Below, in pieces: positions 30,395 through 32,823 of a stretch of 32,823 nt of DNA. The first letter of the stretch is position 1. Every line of letters begins with the position of its first letter. The notes beneath the pieces were generated by a model. It did no database searches and was not told the DNA's origin. It was given only the letters and a program-made list of their open reading frames with translations. Both the position numbers and the translations under genes were made by a program. The stretch covers positions 1 to 32,823 of the forward strand of contig JACZKN010000074.1 in assembly GCA_014859985.1 (NCBI GenBank). The letters run 5' to 3'. Source of the stretch: Candidatus Krumholzibacteriia bacterium (lineage in GTDB: Bacteria; Krumholzibacteriota; Krumholzibacteriia; LZORAL124-64-63).

Positions 30395-32413
30395 GTGTCC
30401 AGTCGCAACCGCTGCAACCCTCATGCCGTCCTCGTGTTCCCGGCGTTGTTGCTGCTGGGTTTCGCGCCCGCCGCCCGGGGCACGGTGCACCTGACCGACG
30501 CTGCCGGGGGCGCGACCGGTAAGCTCTTCGGCACATCGGTCCGCGAACTGGAGGATCTTGACGGCGACGGGCGCTGGGAACTGCTGGTCGGGGCGCCGGC
30601 CTCGGAGGTGCCAGGCGGCAACAAGGCCGGCTCGGCCTTCCTGTGGCTGGGCGGGCGCAACCTGACCGTGGCGCCGGACCGCGCGTGGCACGGCGCCGCC
30701 GAGGACGAGTTCGGCTGGTGCGTGGCGCCCATCGGCGACGTCAACGACGACGGGCGGCCGGACTGGGCCGTGGGCGCCCCGGCGCGGGGCTCGAGCCGTC
30801 CCGGCCGGGTCTACGTGTTCCATGGCGCGGCGAACCCGCCGTCAGGACCGGCTTTGACCATCAACGGCGCCTCGACCGACGACCACTTCGGCTTTTCCGT
30901 TTCGGCGGCGGGGGATTTCAACGGCGACGGCATCGACGATTTCGTCGTCGGTGCGCCCATGGCCGACGTGGGCGGCACCGACAACGGGGCCGCCTACGTG
31001 ATCTACGGAGCCGCCGGCGGGCCCAGCACCAACCTGGCCGACGCCACCGTCCTGAGGGGATCCTTCGCCGACGACCACTTCGGCTGGGCCGTGTGCGACG
31101 CCGGCAACTTCCTGGGGGGCAATCCCCGGGCCATCGCCGTGGGCGCCCCGGACAACAACACCCGCGGCATCGACGCCGGCGCCGTCTACGTCTACGAGGG
31201 TTCCCTGGGCGGGGCGGCTCCCGACACCACCATCGACCACTGGATCAGCACCTCCTACGGCAACCCCGCCGGCGGCCGCTTCGGTTTCTCCCTGCGCAAC
31301 GCGGGCCGTTGGGACGGCGGCAGCATCGACGACCTGGCCATCGGCGCCCCGGAGATGAACGCCGGCGCCAGCCGCAACGGGCGGGTCGAGCTCGTCTTCG
31401 GCGGCACGAGCCCGTCGCACGCGGGCGACCGCTACGTCAACGGCGCCAACGCCGGCGACCGTTTCGGCTGGTCGGTGGCGCGCCTGGGCAACGTTGCCGG
31501 GACCTCGGCCGAGGATCTGGCCATCGGCGCCCCCCAGCGGGACTTCGAGGCCAGCAACGCCGGCCGGGCCTACATCTGGGAAGGCGGCGCGGCGTCCCAG
31601 AACAGCGCGGCCAGCCTCGGCATCCTGGCCAATATCCCGTTGATGCCGGGCACCGAGGCGGACGACCAGTTCGGCTGGGCGGTCAGCTCCGCCGGCGACT
31701 TCGACGGCGACGGCCTGCGGGACATCGCCGTCGGCGCGCCCTACGGCAACATCGCCACCAACACCACCGGGGGCTTCTGCCTGCTGGTGGACACCAGCGA
31801 CCAGGTGGTGGCCACGCTGCTGACCCGCTGGGAAGCGACCTGGACCGCCGAGGGGGCGGTGCGGCTGGTCTTCGCCCTGGGGGTGCCCAGCGACGGCATC
31901 ACCCTGCTGCACCTGGTGCGCCAGGGACCGGGCGGTCCGGCCACGGTCTACGCCGGCGCCGCGGTCCCGGGCGAGGGCGCGCTCGAGCTGACCCCAGCGG
32001 GCTTCGAGGTCCTGGACACGGCCGTGCCCGCGGCCGCGGGCTTCACCTACGACCTGACGGTCACCCTGGCCGACGGTGGTCCGCGGACCCTGGCGGCCCT
32101 GGACGGCCCGCGGGGGGCGGCCCCGGCCCTGCCGGCCAGCCTGGCACTGGGCGACATCTGGCCCAACCCGGCCAATCCGCTGGTGAGCATCCGCTTCCGC
32201 GCCGAGGGCGGCGAACCGGTGGCCTGCCGCGTCTACGACGTGCGCGGCCGCCTGGTGCGCACGCTGCACAGCGGTGCGGCGACCGGCGACTGGCAGACGG
32301 TGCGATGGGACGGCCGCGGCGACGACGGCCAGTCCGCGCCTTCGGGCAGCTACCTGGTGCTGCTGCAGACGGAAGCCGGCGCCCGGGCGCGCCAGTTGAC
32401 CCTTGCCCGCTGA
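30395..32413 (+). CDS. Secreted FG-GAP (integrin-alpha-like) beta-propeller protein with FlgD/T9SS-like C-terminal domain
   Basis: Likely GTG 30395 behind GGAGG (ORF opens 30311); signal AVLVFPALLLLGFAPAARG; seven FG-GAP units (FGxSV...AVGAP...VYVxxG); C-terminus GDIWPNPANPLVSIRFRAEGGEPVACRVYDVRGRLVRTL...GSYLVLLQTEAGARARQLTLAR. Confidence 0.88.
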   Translation: MSSRNRCNPHAVLVFPALLLLGFAPAARGTVHLTDAAGGATGKLFGTSVRELEDLDGDGRWELLVGAPASEVPGGNKAGSAFLWLGGRNLTVAPDRAWHGAAEDEFGWCVAPIGDVNDDGRPDWAVGAPARGSSRPGRVYVFHGAANPPSGPALTINGASTDDHFGFSVSAAGDFNGDGIDDFVVGAPMADVGGTDNGAAYVIYGAAGGPSTNLADATVLRGSFADDHFGWAVCDAGNFLGGNPRAIAVGAPDNNTRGIDAGAVYVYEGSLGGAAPDTTIDHWISTSYGNPAGGRFGFSLRNAGRWDGGSIDDLAIGAPEMNAGASRNGRVELVFGGTSPSHAGDRYVNGANAGDRFGWSVARLGNVAGTSAEDLAIGAPQRDFEASNAGRAYIWEGGAASQNSAASLGILANIPLMPGTEADDQFGWAVSSAGDFDGDGLRDIAVGAPYGNIATNTTGGFCLLVDTSDQVVATLLTRWEATWTAEGAVRLVFALGVPSDGITLLHLVRQGPGGPATVYAGAAVPGEGALELTPAGFEVLDTAVPAAAGFTYDLTVTLADGGPRTLAALDGPRGAAPALPASLALGDIWPNPANPLVSIRFRAEGGEPVACRVYDVRGRLVRTLHSGAATGDWQTVRWDGRGDDGQSAPSGSYLVLLQTEAGARARQLTLAR

Positions 32414-32823
32414 CGGCGGGACCGCGGTCCTGCCGCGGGTCGAGCTGCACACCCACCTGGAGGGGTCCCTGACCCCGTCCCGGCTGATCGCGCTGGCCCG
32501 CCGCCACGGCCAGCCGGGCCTGCCTGCGGCCTGCCTGGACCCCGGCGGTTCGGCCTACCGTTTCGCCGGCTTCCAAGGCTTCCTGCAGCTGTTCCGGCGC
32601 GCCACCAGCGTCGTGCGCACCCCCCGTGACTACCACGACCTGGCCCTGGACCTGGGGGCGCAGCTGGCCGCCGACCGGGTGGGATACGCCGAGGTCATCG
32701 TCTCCTACGGGGTGATGCTGCGCCGGGGCATCGACCCGGTGGCGGTGCAGCGGGCGTTGGCCGAGGCCGCGGCCGAGGTGGAGCAGACCCGCGGGCCGGT
32801 GCTGCGCTGGCTGCCGGACGCCG
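32403..32823 (+). CDS. Adenosine deaminase family protein, 5' part (runs off window end)
   Basis: Frame from TTG 32403: LPADGGTAVLPRVELHTHLEGSLTPSRLIALARRHG...FAGFQGFLQLFRRATSVVRTPRDYHDLALDLGAQLAADRVGYAEVIVSYGVM; not in ORF track because no stop in window. Confidence 0.85.
   Translation, partial: MPADGGTAVLPRVELHTHLEGSLTPSRLIALARRHGQPGLPAACLDPGGSAYRFAGFQGFLQLFRRATSVVRTPRDYHDLALDLGAQLAADRVGYAEVIVSYGVMLRRGIDPVAVQRALAEAAAEVEQTRGPVLRWLPDA

Overview
The window is a high-GC bacterial chromosome segment. From 1 to about 16.1 kb it carries the 3' end of tuf and a complete, canonically ordered S10-spc-alpha ribosomal protein cluster, rpsJ through rplQ, including secY, adk, map, infA, rpmJ and rpoA. 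The cluster ends at a perfect 15-bp-stem rho-independent terminator (16196-16229). A lower-GC block follows, with three tightly spaced genes for exported proteins: a large M6-like metalloprotease with VCBS/FG-GAP repeats and an ASPIC/UnbV-like domain, a small protein with a FlgD/T9SS-type C-terminal domain, and a right-handed beta-helix protein. Next come fabH and a coupled ABC module (GldA-like ATPase, GldF-GldG-like fusion, DUF4340-like protein). A minus-strand M23 peptidase, a seven-blade FG-GAP propeller protein with a FlgD-type C-terminus, and the 5' part of an adenosine-deaminase-family gene complete the window. Gene content suggests an FCB-superphylum-like organism, but that is inference. 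I see no clear wholly new system. The best leads are: the metalloprotease-VCBS-UnbV architecture, whose signal peptide lies in a different frame; an abrupt composition change inside the beta-helix gene; recurrent GC-rich dyads in the ribosomal protein gaps; and a 19-bp palindrome next to a predicted promoter before the FG-GAP gene. All calls are by eye; no database search was run.
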